64,000 nucleotides of DNA, taken from assembly GCA_002483145.1 (NCBI GenBank), contig DLHJ01000016.1, positions 248,001 to 312,000 on the forward strand. The letters are read 5' to 3'. Below are positions 1 to 8,057 of this stretch, one piece after another (positions within the stretch are counted from its first letter, which is position 1; every line of letters begins with the position of its first letter). The DNA comes from Cellvibrio sp. UBA7671. GTDB lineage: Bacteria > Pseudomonadota > Gammaproteobacteria > Pseudomonadales > Cellvibrionaceae. Below the pieces are notes generated by a model that was given only the letters and a program-made list of their open reading frames with translations, was not told the DNA's origin and searched no databases. The translations under genes were made by a program, and so were the position numbers.

Positions 1-1615
1 GCGTGAGCCATTCCGGGTTGGGGCGTTTTAAATCCTGTAGCCATTCCGAGAGCGCTTCATAGCGGCTGTTGGGGTAAATGCTCAGGGCTTTTTCCAGCGC
101 TTTGTCGAGCCAGTAGGGCACCAGTGGATTGTATTTCATGGCGGAGATGTATTGCAGCCGTTGGAAACTTTTTAAATCCATGGCTTTGCTGTAGTTACTG
201 CCAAACGGCAGTTTGCCGGTAAGCATTTCATAGAGCAGCACCGCGAGCGAGAACTGGTCGGAGGCGGCGCTGACTTTGCCGTTGTAACGGTATTCCGGGG
301 CGGAATAATCGAGTGTTCCGAGCACCCGGTCGCGTACAAAGGGTGCACCAATTTCCTGCACGCCTGCGACCCAGCAGGAACCGAAATCGACAATCATCGG
401 GCCTTTGGCGCTGATCACAATATTGTCCGGTTTTAAATCCTGGTGCAGGGTTTCCTTGCGATGGAACGCGCGTATGCCACGGATCAATCCTTCGGTTAAT
501 TCCACTGCATCTAGAATCGACAAAATGCCGCGCTCTTTTAATAATTGGGTGAGCGTGGGGCCGGGAATATATTCGGTGAGGTAATACAAACAGGAGCGCG
601 ATTCAGCGGCGGGAATCACGCGCACAACACCGGCGCTTTGGATGCGCGCGCCTATCCAGGATTCCATTACAAAGCGTTCGATGTAGGCTTTATCGTCTTG
701 ATAAAGTTCCGACGGGGTTTTCATCACCAGCAAATTATTTTTTTCGTCTTCGACTAAATACACCTGGCTGCGGGTTGATTCGTGCAGTATTTTTTTGATG
801 CGCAAACCATCCAGGCTTTGGCCGGGTGATAACACGGGAGGAAAAGGCAGGCGCGATAAGACTTGCACCGCATCGTCCTGCGCAGCAGTGCCGAGGCTTT
901 CAATACGTAACGCTTGAATGCTGAGGTTGTCTTCACTGTGATATTGCAGCGCGACTGGTAAAGCTTGGTTGACAATTTCTTCGAGGTTGTCGCGGTGCTG
1001 AAGAATAAAGGCTTTAAATTCCTGCGCTGGGATGTGCTCGTGAATCCCATCGCTGGATAAAATAAAAATATCGCCGCGCTGCAATTCCAGGCTGTGCATA
1101 TCCACTTCCAGATAGGGATCTGCGCCCATAGCGCGGCTTAAATGGGTGGTGTGTTTATCAATGCGCTGGGTGTGGTCGCGGGTGAGCAATTCGAGATTAT
1201 TATCGCGCAGGCGATAGACGCGGGTGTCACCCACATGAAAAATAAATCCGGTGTCGCCTTTTAAAATCAGCGCAGAAAAAGTGGTGAGATAACCTTCACC
1301 GTAAATAGAATTTTGGCTGCGCCCCCACAAGCTGGAATTCAAACTCTGGATCACACGCATGGCCGATTGCTGCGTGCGCCAGGTGTCGGGTGTTGCGAAA
1401 TAATCGCTGAGGAAACCGGCAATTGCCGTTTGGCTCGCTTCACGAGCGGCTTTACTGCTGCTGACACCATCGGCAATCGCAATCGCTATTCCTTTCGTGG
1501 TGAGCAAATTGCCTTCGGGAATGCGTGCGCCAACCGTATCCTGATTTTCCGGTTTGCGCCCCGCTTCACTTTTTTGCGCGAAGCTAATGTGCAGTGTTGA
1601 TTGCAGGTGTTCCAT
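1..1615 (-). CDS. PP2C phosphatase-Ser/Thr kinase fusion, truncated by the window edge
   Basis: The frame is open from ATG at 1615 to the window edge, giving 538 codons without a stop. The N-terminal ~235 residues are a PP2C-type phosphatase (ADGVS, HVGDTRVYRL, SSDGIHEH and SEDN metal-site motifs). The rest is a Hanks-type kinase with HQDLKPDNIVI catalytic loop, IVDFGSC (DFG) and YSAPEY. It is a clear paralogue of the 575-residue protein at 5223-6950, so about 35 residues, including the C-terminal membrane helix, should lie outside the window. Pseudomonas aeruginosa has a similar kinase (PA1782) between its nitrate transporter and assimilatory nitrite reductase genes, so a role in controlling nitrate assimilation is likely. 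The glycine-rich nucleotide loop is atypical (HESTRSQVYLV) and HRD is HQD. It is transcribed with or just after the nitrate transporter upstream. Confidence 0.93.
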   Translation of the reverse strand, partial: MEHLQSTLHISFAQKSEAGRKPENQDTVGARIPEGNLLTTKGIAIAIADGVSSSKAAREASQTAIAGFLSDYFATPDTWRTQQSAMRVIQSLNSSLWGRSQNSIYGEGYLTTFSALILKGDTGFIFHVGDTRVYRLRDNNLELLTRDHTQRIDKHTTHLSRAMGADPYLEVDMHSLELQRGDIFILSSDGIHEHIPAQEFKAFILQHRDNLEEIVNQALPVALQYHSEDNLSIQALRIESLGTAAQDDAVQVLSRLPFPPVLSPGQSLDGLRIKKILHESTRSQVYLVEDEKNNLLVMKTPSELYQDDKAYIERFVMESWIGARIQSAGVVRVIPAAESRSCLYYLTEYIPGPTLTQLLKERGILSILDAVELTEGLIRGIRAFHRKETLHQDLKPDNIVISAKGPMIVDFGSCWVAGVQEIGAPFVRDRVLGTLDYSAPEYRYNGKVSAASDQFSLAVLLYEMLTGKLPFGSNYSKAMDLKSFQRLQYISAMKYNPLVPYWLDKALEKALSIYPNSRYEALSEWLQDLKRPNPEWLT

Positions 1616-1640
1616 AGGATTTTCTGTTGTTATAAAAAGA

Positions 1641-1669
1641 AATTGCCGACAGCATAACTGTCGGCAATT
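1641..1669 (-). terminator. Hairpin between transporter and kinase genes
   Basis: A perfect 12 bp inverted repeat (AATTGCCGACAG / CTGTCGGCAATT) with a 5 nt loop lies downstream of the minus-strand transporter. On the minus strand it is followed by a broken T-run (TTTCTTTTTAT). This fits a partial terminator or processing hairpin that would lower kinase expression relative to the transporter. Confidence 0.6.
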
Positions 1670-1676
1670 GATTTGT

Positions 1677-1704
1677 CGTCATACCTGCGCGCGCAGGTAT
1701 CCAG
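1677..1704. repeat. REP-like palindrome (copy 1)
   Basis: The 20 bp perfect palindrome ATACCTGCGCGCGCAGGTAT is preceded by CGTC and followed by CCAG. The sequence matches the style of the CGTCATnCCTGCG...GCAGGnATCCA repeats at 51.65 and 53.31 kb, so it is taken as a member of the same REP-like family. Confidence 0.65.
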
Positions 1705-1711
1705 CTCCGTT

Positions 1712-3190
1712 TTAACTCACTTCAATCTTATGCAATGAACCGTCTTCATTCACTTCAACTACATGGCCTTTAGGTTCTTTTAGGAACTGCACAAATACCA
1801 GGCCGATTGCGGCAGCGGCAGCGAGCATCCAGAAGAACATTTGAATATCGATAAAGGTATTCATGGTCAGGAAGAACAGCGCGCCCACATTGCCATAGGC
1901 ACCGGCAAGGCCGGCGATTTGGCCAGTCATACGGCGTTTAATTAACGGCACTACCGCAAACACTGCACCGCAACCGGCTTGCACAAACAGCGAACAAATA
2001 AATACCGCGCTGAAGGCAAGGTATAGCGGCCAGCTGGCGTTAATTTGCGATAACAGCATATAACCGCAGGCAACACCGGCGAGAATAATACTCATGCTAA
2101 AACGGCGACCAAATTTATCACTCACCCAGCCACCGCCAGGGCGCGCCACCAAATTCATAAACGCAAATGAACCGCCTAGCATCGCGGCTTGGGTCACGCT
2201 TAATCCGGTGAAGGTCGTCATAAAGAAGGCGGGCAATACGGACACCACCGCAATTTCAGAACCAAAGGTGGCGAGATAGGCCCAGCTTAAAATTGCCACT
2301 TGTTTAAATTCGTATTTATCGTGCTCGGCCACACTGCCTTTTTGCAGCATGTCTTTATTCACGCGATAAATTTGTGAAAATTGAAACGCGAACAGAACCA
2401 GCAACACAACGTAGAGAGCATAGGTCGTGGTTGCACTTAATAACCCCAGATTGGATGGCGACATTTTCCAGGCGAGTACTGCGAGGATCAAATACATGGG
2501 CACATTCATCATCACGTAGAAGATAAAATCTTTTCTGTTGCTCACTTCCAAACCGCCGGATTTTTTCGGTTTGAAATAGGTAGAACCCTTTGGTGTGTTG
2601 CGCACGGTGAGATAGAAAGCCACACCATAAACCATCGCGATAATTGCGGCGGTGCCCATCGCATAGCGCCAGCCGTCATCGCCGCCGAATACATGGATCG
2701 CTAAGAAGGGCAGGGTAAAACCTGCTGCCGCTGCACCAAAGTTACCCCAGCCACCGTAAATACCTTCTGCCAAACCGACTTGACGCGCAGGGAACCATTC
2801 ACTGACCAAACGAATGCCGATCACAAAACCGGCGCCCACAAAACCGAGCAAGAAGCGGAAGAGTGCAAGCTGCTCAAACGTTTGTGCACAGGCAAATGCA
2901 ATCAGTATGGCGCCGGAAAAAATTAACAAGCTGGAGTAAATGGCGCGCGGGCCAAATTTATCTACCAGGCTGCCGACCACAATGCGGGCAGGAATGGTCA
3001 GTGCTACGTTGAGGGTTAAGAGTGCGGCCCACTGCTGGGGCGTCATCACAATCGAGGCGGTGATCAGCGGTTTGAGCGAGGGCAAACTAAACCACATGAC
3101 AAAGGTGAGAAAAAATGCGAACCAGGTGAAGTGCAGGGTAGCAACGGATTTATTGGAAAAGTCCAACAGGTTTAAACGATGAGTGCTCAT
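1712..3190 (-). CDS. nasA: Nitrate/nitrite transporter, MFS NNP family (left copy)
   Basis: This is a 492-residue, ~12-helix major facilitator with both nitrate-signature motifs of the NNP family: [12 protein letters not shown] in the first half and [11 protein letters not shown] in the second. It also has the MFS loop LVDKFGPR and a second-half DKFGRR. It should import nitrate (or exchange nitrite) across the inner membrane. The ATG at 3190 (MSTHRLNLL) is chosen because it aligns with the start of the right-hand paralogue. The frame extends to an ATG at 3268 but the extra 26 residues look like leader sequence. It is followed by the kinase/phosphatase gene, as in the Pseudomonas nas cluster, which favours an assimilatory role. 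nasA is used by context; narK is the alternative name. Confidence 0.9.
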   Translation of the reverse strand: MSTHRLNLLDFSNKSVATLHFTWFAFFLTFVMWFSLPSLKPLITASIVMTPQQWAALLTLNVALTIPARIVVGSLVDKFGPRAIYSSLLIFSGAILIAFACAQTFEQLALFRFLLGFVGAGFVIGIRLVSEWFPARQVGLAEGIYGGWGNFGAAAAGFTLPFLAIHVFGGDDGWRYAMGTAAIIAMVYGVAFYLTVRNTPKGSTYFKPKKSGGLEVSNRKDFIFYVMMNVPMYLILAVLAWKMSPSNLGLLSATTTYALYVVLLVLFAFQFSQIYRVNKDMLQKGSVAEHDKYEFKQVAILSWAYLATFGSEIAVVSVLPAFFMTTFTGLSVTQAAMLGGSFAFMNLVARPGGGWVSDKFGRRFSMSIILAGVACGYMLLSQINASWPLYLAFSAVFICSLFVQAGCGAVFAVVPLIKRRMTGQIAGLAGAYGNVGALFFLTMNTFIDIQMFFWMLAAAAAIGLVFVQFLKEPKGHVVEVNEDGSLHKIEVS

Positions 3191-3756
3191 GGCGGTTATC
3201 CGGTAAAAATTATTTGAATCAATATGGTGAATATCAAATAGGGTTTTGCAATGGCTATGCCAAACCATAAATGGTGCGCTTAAAAAGCGAAATTGGGTGG
3301 TGTGGATGCATTTGGGTGCATATTTAGGTATTTGATGTGCTCCAAATAAACGCCAAAAATTCTCTTATTGAATCTGATTGGTGCATTTGGTAATAAAAAT
3401 AGGTGTGTGCGCTTTTTTGGGTGTTGCTGGTGGGCGGTAAGAAAGTGAATAGAGAAAAAGTGCAAGCTGATGGCGCAGCCACCAATCCATAGCACCCCGT
3501 TTTACCCTATAAATACAGGGGTTTAGCGGCTGGCAGTCGATTTAATGGTCTAAAAGTGTGCATAAAAATTTCTGTGTTTTGCGCCAAAATGGGATAAATA
3601 GCGAGTGCACAGTGCTCGCTAATTGTGCTTTTTAGTGTGTTTTAGTGGGCTGTTTTAGTCTGGTGCAGATTTTTCCTGCCGATTTAGCGCGATGATTTAT
3701 AAAATGGCGTAATTATTGCTGAAAGCGCCTCATAGATTATCCTTGAGGTGTTGGTG
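3191..3756. promoter_or_regulatory. Divergent control region between two nitrate transporter genes
   Basis: This 566 bp gap separates two divergent transporter genes and must hold both promoters. I see a 7 bp inverted repeat with a 9 nt loop at 3599-3621 (TAGCGAG / CTCGCTA). It overlaps an alternative GCACA/TGTGC pairing that ends in TTTTT at 3629-3633, so an attenuator is conceivable. TGCATTTGG occurs at 3307-3315 and 3382-3390. No clean FNR (TTGATnnnnATCAA) or NtrC site was recognised. No convincing ORF is present. Confidence 0.4.
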
Positions 3757-5223
3757 ATGAGTAAAAATAGTGCACAACTGGATTTGTTGTCGTTTACCGG
3801 TAAGACAAAGATCCTGCACATGACCTGGATGGCCTTTTTTATTACTTTCCTTGTGTGGTTCAACCATGCGCCTTTGTTGCTCGCGATCCAGGCCAGTTTT
3901 GGTTTGAGTGAGCAGCAGATTAAAACCCTGTTGATCCTTAATGTGGCCCTGACGATTCCCGCGCGGATTGTAGTCGGCATGCTGGTGGATTCATTTGGGC
4001 CGCGCAATGTCTATTCCGTCTTATTAGTTATCACCGGCTTCCTCTGTTTGTTTTTTTCGCTCGCCACCAGTTTTGAGATGCTCGCGCTTGCGCGCTTCCT
4101 GCTCGGCTTTGTCGGCGCCGGTTTTGTGATTGGTATCCGCATGATCAGTGAATGGTTTCCCGCGCGCCAAATGGGATTGGCTGAAGGTGTGTATAAAGGA
4201 CTGGGCAATATCGGCTCAGCAGCTGCGGCAATAAGTTTGCCTACGCTGGCTTTAGTAGTGGGTGGCGATGATGGTTGGCGCTACGCGACCGGGCTGACCG
4301 GTGCAATCGCATTTGTGTATGCCTTTATTTACTATTTTTCAGTAACTGATACACCTGCTGGTTCAACGTATTTCAAACCGAATAAATCCGGCGGTCTGGA
4401 AGTGACCAGCAAAAAAGACGTTGTGTTGTATCTATTGGTCAATATTCCCATGTATGGCGCACTGGCGCTGCTGGCCTGGAAAGTCAGTTCGCTCGGGCTC
4501 ATTTCTATTACCACGCTCTACATTATTGATGCGGTGCTGGTGGCTATTTTTGTATTGCAGTGCCGCAAAATTTATAGCCTCAATGTGCAAATATTTTCCA
4601 AGCCGGTCGATAAGCTCCAGCAATATAAATTTAAACAAGTGGCGATCTTGAGTATCGCCTACGCGGTCACCTTTGGTTCCGAATTGGCAGTGGTTTCCAT
4701 GTTGCCGATGTTTTTCCAAAATACCTTTGCAGTCCCTGTTGCCTTGGCCGGTGTGTTCGGTGCCTGTTTTGCGGCGGTGGACATCGGCTCGTGCCCATCC
4801 GGCGGTTGGATCAGCGATAAATTTGGCCGCAAAAAATCCCTGGTGATTTTATTGATCGGCGCGGCAATAGGATTTTTTGTGTTATCAACCATTACCAGCG
4901 ATTGGCCTATTGCGCTCGCCGTAGCGGCGATGATGTGTAGCTCGTTCTTTTTAGGTTCTGCTGCCGGTTGTGTGTTTGCCGTAGTGCCCTTAATCCGCCG
5001 CAGTCTCACCGGACAAATCGCCGGTATTGTCGGTGCTTACGGCAATATAGGTGCAGTGGTGTTGCTCACCGTATTTTCGTTTGTCAGCACGCCGGTATTT
5101 TTCCTCACCATCGCCGGTTGTATCGCGCTAGCGGCTATGGCAGCCATGTGGTTGGAAGAACCTAAAAGCAGTATGTTTGAAGTGCTGCCCGATGGCAGTG
5201 TGCAAATGGTAGAAATGCACTGA
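3757..5223 (+). CDS. nasA: Nitrate/nitrite transporter, MFS NNP family (right copy)
   Basis: A 488-residue NNP-family transporter, paralogous to the gene at 1712-3190. It has the first nitrate signature in variant form (KGLGNIGSAAAA) and the second as GAYGNIGAVVLL, plus LVDSFGPR and DKFGRKKS. The first signature has lost the usual GGW, so its substrate preference or kinetics may differ from the left copy. ATG at 3757 is preceded by GAGG with 8 nt spacing; the in-frame GTG at 3748 is less likely. The stop TGA shares one base with the ATG of the kinase/phosphatase gene at 5223, indicating translational coupling and one operon. Confidence 0.9.
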   Translation: MSKNSAQLDLLSFTGKTKILHMTWMAFFITFLVWFNHAPLLLAIQASFGLSEQQIKTLLILNVALTIPARIVVGMLVDSFGPRNVYSVLLVITGFLCLFFSLATSFEMLALARFLLGFVGAGFVIGIRMISEWFPARQMGLAEGVYKGLGNIGSAAAAISLPTLALVVGGDDGWRYATGLTGAIAFVYAFIYYFSVTDTPAGSTYFKPNKSGGLEVTSKKDVVLYLLVNIPMYGALALLAWKVSSLGLISITTLYIIDAVLVAIFVLQCRKIYSLNVQIFSKPVDKLQQYKFKQVAILSIAYAVTFGSELAVVSMLPMFFQNTFAVPVALAGVFGACFAAVDIGSCPSGGWISDKFGRKKSLVILLIGAAIGFFVLSTITSDWPIALAVAAMMCSSFFLGSAAGCVFAVVPLIRRSLTGQIAGIVGAYGNIGAVVLLTVFSFVSTPVFFLTIAGCIALAAMAAMWLEEPKSSMFEVLPDGSVQMVEMH

Positions 5224-6950
5224 TGAACGCATGGCATCTCAACAGTAACCTTGCTTTCACCGTCGGCCAATTTTCATCGGCGGGAATTAAAGCGCAAAAC
5301 GAAGATGCATTAGGCATCCGTATTCCGGAAGGTATGTTGCTGGATACCAAAGGCGCTGCCGCCATTATTTCCGATGGTGTGAGTGCGGCCGAGGCAGGTA
5401 AAGAAGCGAGTGAAACCTGCGTGCGCAATTTCCTCGCTGACTATTTTTCCACGCCCGATACCTGGACGGTAAAAAAATCCACTACGCAAGTATTGATTGC
5501 GCTCAACCGCTGGTTGTATTCGCGCGGGCAGCATTTGCGCGAGGCGCAAAAAGGTTTTGTCAGTACGCTGAGTTGTATTATTTTTAAATCCCACAGCGCG
5601 CATATTTTTCATGTGGGCGATTCACGTATTTATCGCCTGCGTGCGGGAAAACTGGAGCAGCTCACGCGCGACCATCGCACGATTATCAGTGCCGAGCAAT
5701 CCTATCTGGTACGGGCGATGGGGTTGGATGTATCGCTCGATGTGGATTACAAAACTATCGATCTTGAAGAAAACGATATTTTTTTGCTCAGCACTGATGG
5801 CTTGCATGATTTTATAAGCGATGAACAACTCTGCGCGCATTTGCAATCCGGTGGTGACAATTACGAATTGCTCAGCCAGCAATTGGTGGAGCTCGCGCTG
5901 GCGAGTAAGAGTGATGACAATATCAGTTGCCAGATTTTGCGCGTTGATGCACTGCCTGCGCAAAGTGTGGATGATGCTTGCCAAAAACTCAGCGCCTTAC
6001 CTTTTCCTCCACATTTGAATGCCGGAATGGTAATTGACTGCTACCGCATCGAAAAAGAATTGCATGCAAGTAGCCGCAGTCAGGTGTATTTAGTGACTGA
6101 CACTAACAGCGGCCAAACCCTGTGCATGAAAACACCCTCAATTAATTTTGCCGATGATCCGGCTTATATTGAGCGTTTTATTCTAGAGAGCTGGGTGGGC
6201 AGCCGTATCCATAGCGCCCATGTGGTGAAAGTCATTGCGCCCAATAAAGCGAAAAGTTGCCTGTATTATTTGATGGAATATATCGATGGCCAGACCTTGT
6301 CGCAATGGATCAAGCAACATCCTGTTCCACCGGTGCAGGATGTTATTTATATGGTGGAACAAATTTGCAAAGGCTTGCGTGCGTTCCATCGCCGCGAAAC
6401 CCTGCATCAGGATTTGCGCCCCGCCAATATCATGGTGGATCGCCACGGCGAAATAAAAATTATCGATTTTGGCTCCTGCCTGGTTAAAGGTATTGCTGAA
6501 ATCAGTTCGCCTATTGCGCGCGAACGCATTTTAGGTACGGCAGAATACTCCGCGCCGGAAACCATTTTGCATGGCAAGAGCCATGAAAAATCCGATTTGT
6601 TTTCGCTTGCGATTATCGTATTCGAAATGCTCACTGGCGCTGCGCCCTTTGACGGCAAACTCGGTAACTGCCGCACTGAGCGCGCCTATCTCAACACCCG
6701 TTACACCTCCAGTTATGAATTAAATCCCCTGGTACCTTTCTGGATTGACGGCGCTATCCGCAAAGGGCTGCGCTATGACCCGGAGCGTCGCCACGGCGAC
6801 ATTTCGGAGTTTTTGCATGAACTCCAGCATCCCAATCCAAAATATAAACAGCAGTACCGTGCACTTTTGTTAGAAAAAAATCCGGTGCGCTTCTGGCAAT
6901 ATTTGTCGGGTAGTTTGTTTGTGGCGTTTTGTGTGGCGCTGTATTTTTAA
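5223..6950 (+). CDS. PP2C phosphatase-Ser/Thr kinase fusion, membrane-anchored
   Basis: A 575-residue protein. Residues ~10-240 form a PP2C domain (ISDGVSAAEAG, HVGDSRIYRL, STDGLHDF, SDDNISCQ). Residues ~265-540 form a protein kinase domain with catalytic loop HQDLRPANIMV, IIDFGSC and YSAPETIL. The last ~20 residues are a membrane helix, so the enzyme faces the cytoplasm from the inner membrane. The glycine loop is replaced by HASSRSQVYLV, but the ATP-binding lysine in LCMKTPS and the DFG aspartate are kept. It overlaps the preceding nitrate transporter gene by one base. By analogy with PA1782 it probably controls nitrate uptake or assimilation by reversible phosphorylation. The target is unknown. 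Confidence 0.93.
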   Translation: MNAWHLNSNLAFTVGQFSSAGIKAQNEDALGIRIPEGMLLDTKGAAAIISDGVSAAEAGKEASETCVRNFLADYFSTPDTWTVKKSTTQVLIALNRWLYSRGQHLREAQKGFVSTLSCIIFKSHSAHIFHVGDSRIYRLRAGKLEQLTRDHRTIISAEQSYLVRAMGLDVSLDVDYKTIDLEENDIFLLSTDGLHDFISDEQLCAHLQSGGDNYELLSQQLVELALASKSDDNISCQILRVDALPAQSVDDACQKLSALPFPPHLNAGMVIDCYRIEKELHASSRSQVYLVTDTNSGQTLCMKTPSINFADDPAYIERFILESWVGSRIHSAHVVKVIAPNKAKSCLYYLMEYIDGQTLSQWIKQHPVPPVQDVIYMVEQICKGLRAFHRRETLHQDLRPANIMVDRHGEIKIIDFGSCLVKGIAEISSPIARERILGTAEYSAPETILHGKSHEKSDLFSLAIIVFEMLTGAAPFDGKLGNCRTERAYLNTRYTSSYELNPLVPFWIDGAIRKGLRYDPERRHGDISEFLHELQHPNPKYKQQYRALLLEKNPVRFWQYLSGSLFVAFCVALYF

Positions 6951-7048
6951 TCCGGTTGCGAATACTTCCCCCCGCAATTCTATTTGCGCTCGCGGTTATT
7001 CTTAGTTATAAGGTTGCTTCCCCCTGAGCCTTTCCAAGGAGATGCGCT

Positions 7049-7552
7049 ATGAAGCGCCTGGCCACTATTATTTTACCGCTCACGCTAATGCTGCTGTTGT
7101 CAGCCTGCGTTGCCCGCCTTGCTCCCAACTACGATAAAGCCATCGCCGATGGTCTGGTAACCGCCAGCCAACAAATCATGACTCACTTTGCTTCTACTTC
7201 ATCGGGTACCGCTGCCAGCAGTTTTGCGCAGCGCGATGCCACCTACAGCAGTATTATCGGCACCCTCGATGCGCTCGCCTTGCAAGCCAAATCGCGCCCG
7301 ACACCAAAAAGCAGTGTCGGCGATAAAGTAAATGAATATCTCGCCAAGCGCGGCATCACAATCACGGATACCGGTGAAGTACCGAGCGCAGCGGCGTTGG
7401 AACAAATTTCCATTACGCTCACTAAAATGCGCGATGTGGATAAAAAACAGGGCGTCACCGCATTTGAGGTGGCGGCCTTTAAAGGGCAAGTGGTGATTTA
7501 TCTGGACCAGGCTCTGACCTATGAAAATTTTTTAGAACGCGAGGGACTTTAA
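7049..7552 (+). CDS. Small lipoprotein, unknown function
   Basis: A 167-residue protein with a lipoprotein signal (hydrophobic stretch then LLSAC, lipidated Cys near residue 20) and a predicted mostly helical mature part. ATG at 7049 follows AAGGAG with good spacing. I do not recognise a family. It ends 3 bp before the next gene, so the two are an operon. They lie ~100 bp after the kinase/phosphatase gene and might belong to the same process, but nothing in the sequence shows that. Confidence 0.8.
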   Translation: MKRLATIILPLTLMLLLSACVARLAPNYDKAIADGLVTASQQIMTHFASTSSGTAASSFAQRDATYSSIIGTLDALALQAKSRPTPKSSVGDKVNEYLAKRGITITDTGEVPSAAALEQISITLTKMRDVDKKQGVTAFEVAAFKGQVVIYLDQALTYENFLEREGL

Positions 7553-7555
7553 ATC

Positions 7556-7900
7556 ATGGCTACACCGATTGATATTTCGAGTTTGATGGAGCAAATGAAA
7601 TCAGCGGCTTCGGATGTGGCCAAAAAAGACATCTCTGTCTTGAAAGGTTTTTCTGATCGCCAGATAAAAGCCATAGCTCAACAGGCCGCGTTGGTCGCAG
7701 CGGGTATTGCGAGTGGGCAAATAACCACGGAGACGCAGGAGTTTTTTTTAGACAGTTTAAAAACCATGGCGCAAAGTTTTGCTAACACCTTGCAAGGCTT
7801 GGCCAAGGTGACGATTGAAAAAGTTTGGAATGCGATGGTGGGTGTGCTCTGGGGAGCCATAGGTACGGCTACCGGCATAGATATACCTGCAATTGCATGA
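7556..7900 (+). CDS. Small helical protein with hydrophobic C-terminus, unknown
   Basis: A 114-residue protein without a signal peptide. The first ~60 residues are amphipathic and helical, and the last ~30 (from about VTIEKVW) are hydrophobic and glycine-rich (MVGVLWGAIGTATG), suggesting membrane association. It starts 3 bp after the lipoprotein gene stop, so it is probably translated from the same message and may be a partner of that lipoprotein. No family recognised. Confidence 0.7.
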   Translation: MATPIDISSLMEQMKSAASDVAKKDISVLKGFSDRQIKAIAQQAALVAAGIASGQITTETQEFFLDSLKTMAQSFANTLQGLAKVTIEKVWNAMVGVLWGAIGTATGIDIPAIA

Positions 7901-8057
7901 TGACCAGCAATTAAAAAATCCCGCGATATTTATTGCTGTCATTAATAAAAACGTCATTTTTTTCACACAAAAGTTTAAGAAAACCGCAGTCTGCCAGTCA
8001 TATTTGGCATCTAGAGTTGCCTTCCAATAAATCACACACACTGATTGGGGAAGGCTT

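Noticed and set aside
7936-8001. CTGTCAT and CAGTCAT words upstream of the phosphatase-linked TonB receptor, as a Pho box
   Set aside because: The Pho box needs CTGTCAT-like repeats at an 11 bp period. The nearest second half-site is 15 bp away and the other is ~59 bp away, so no valid box is present.
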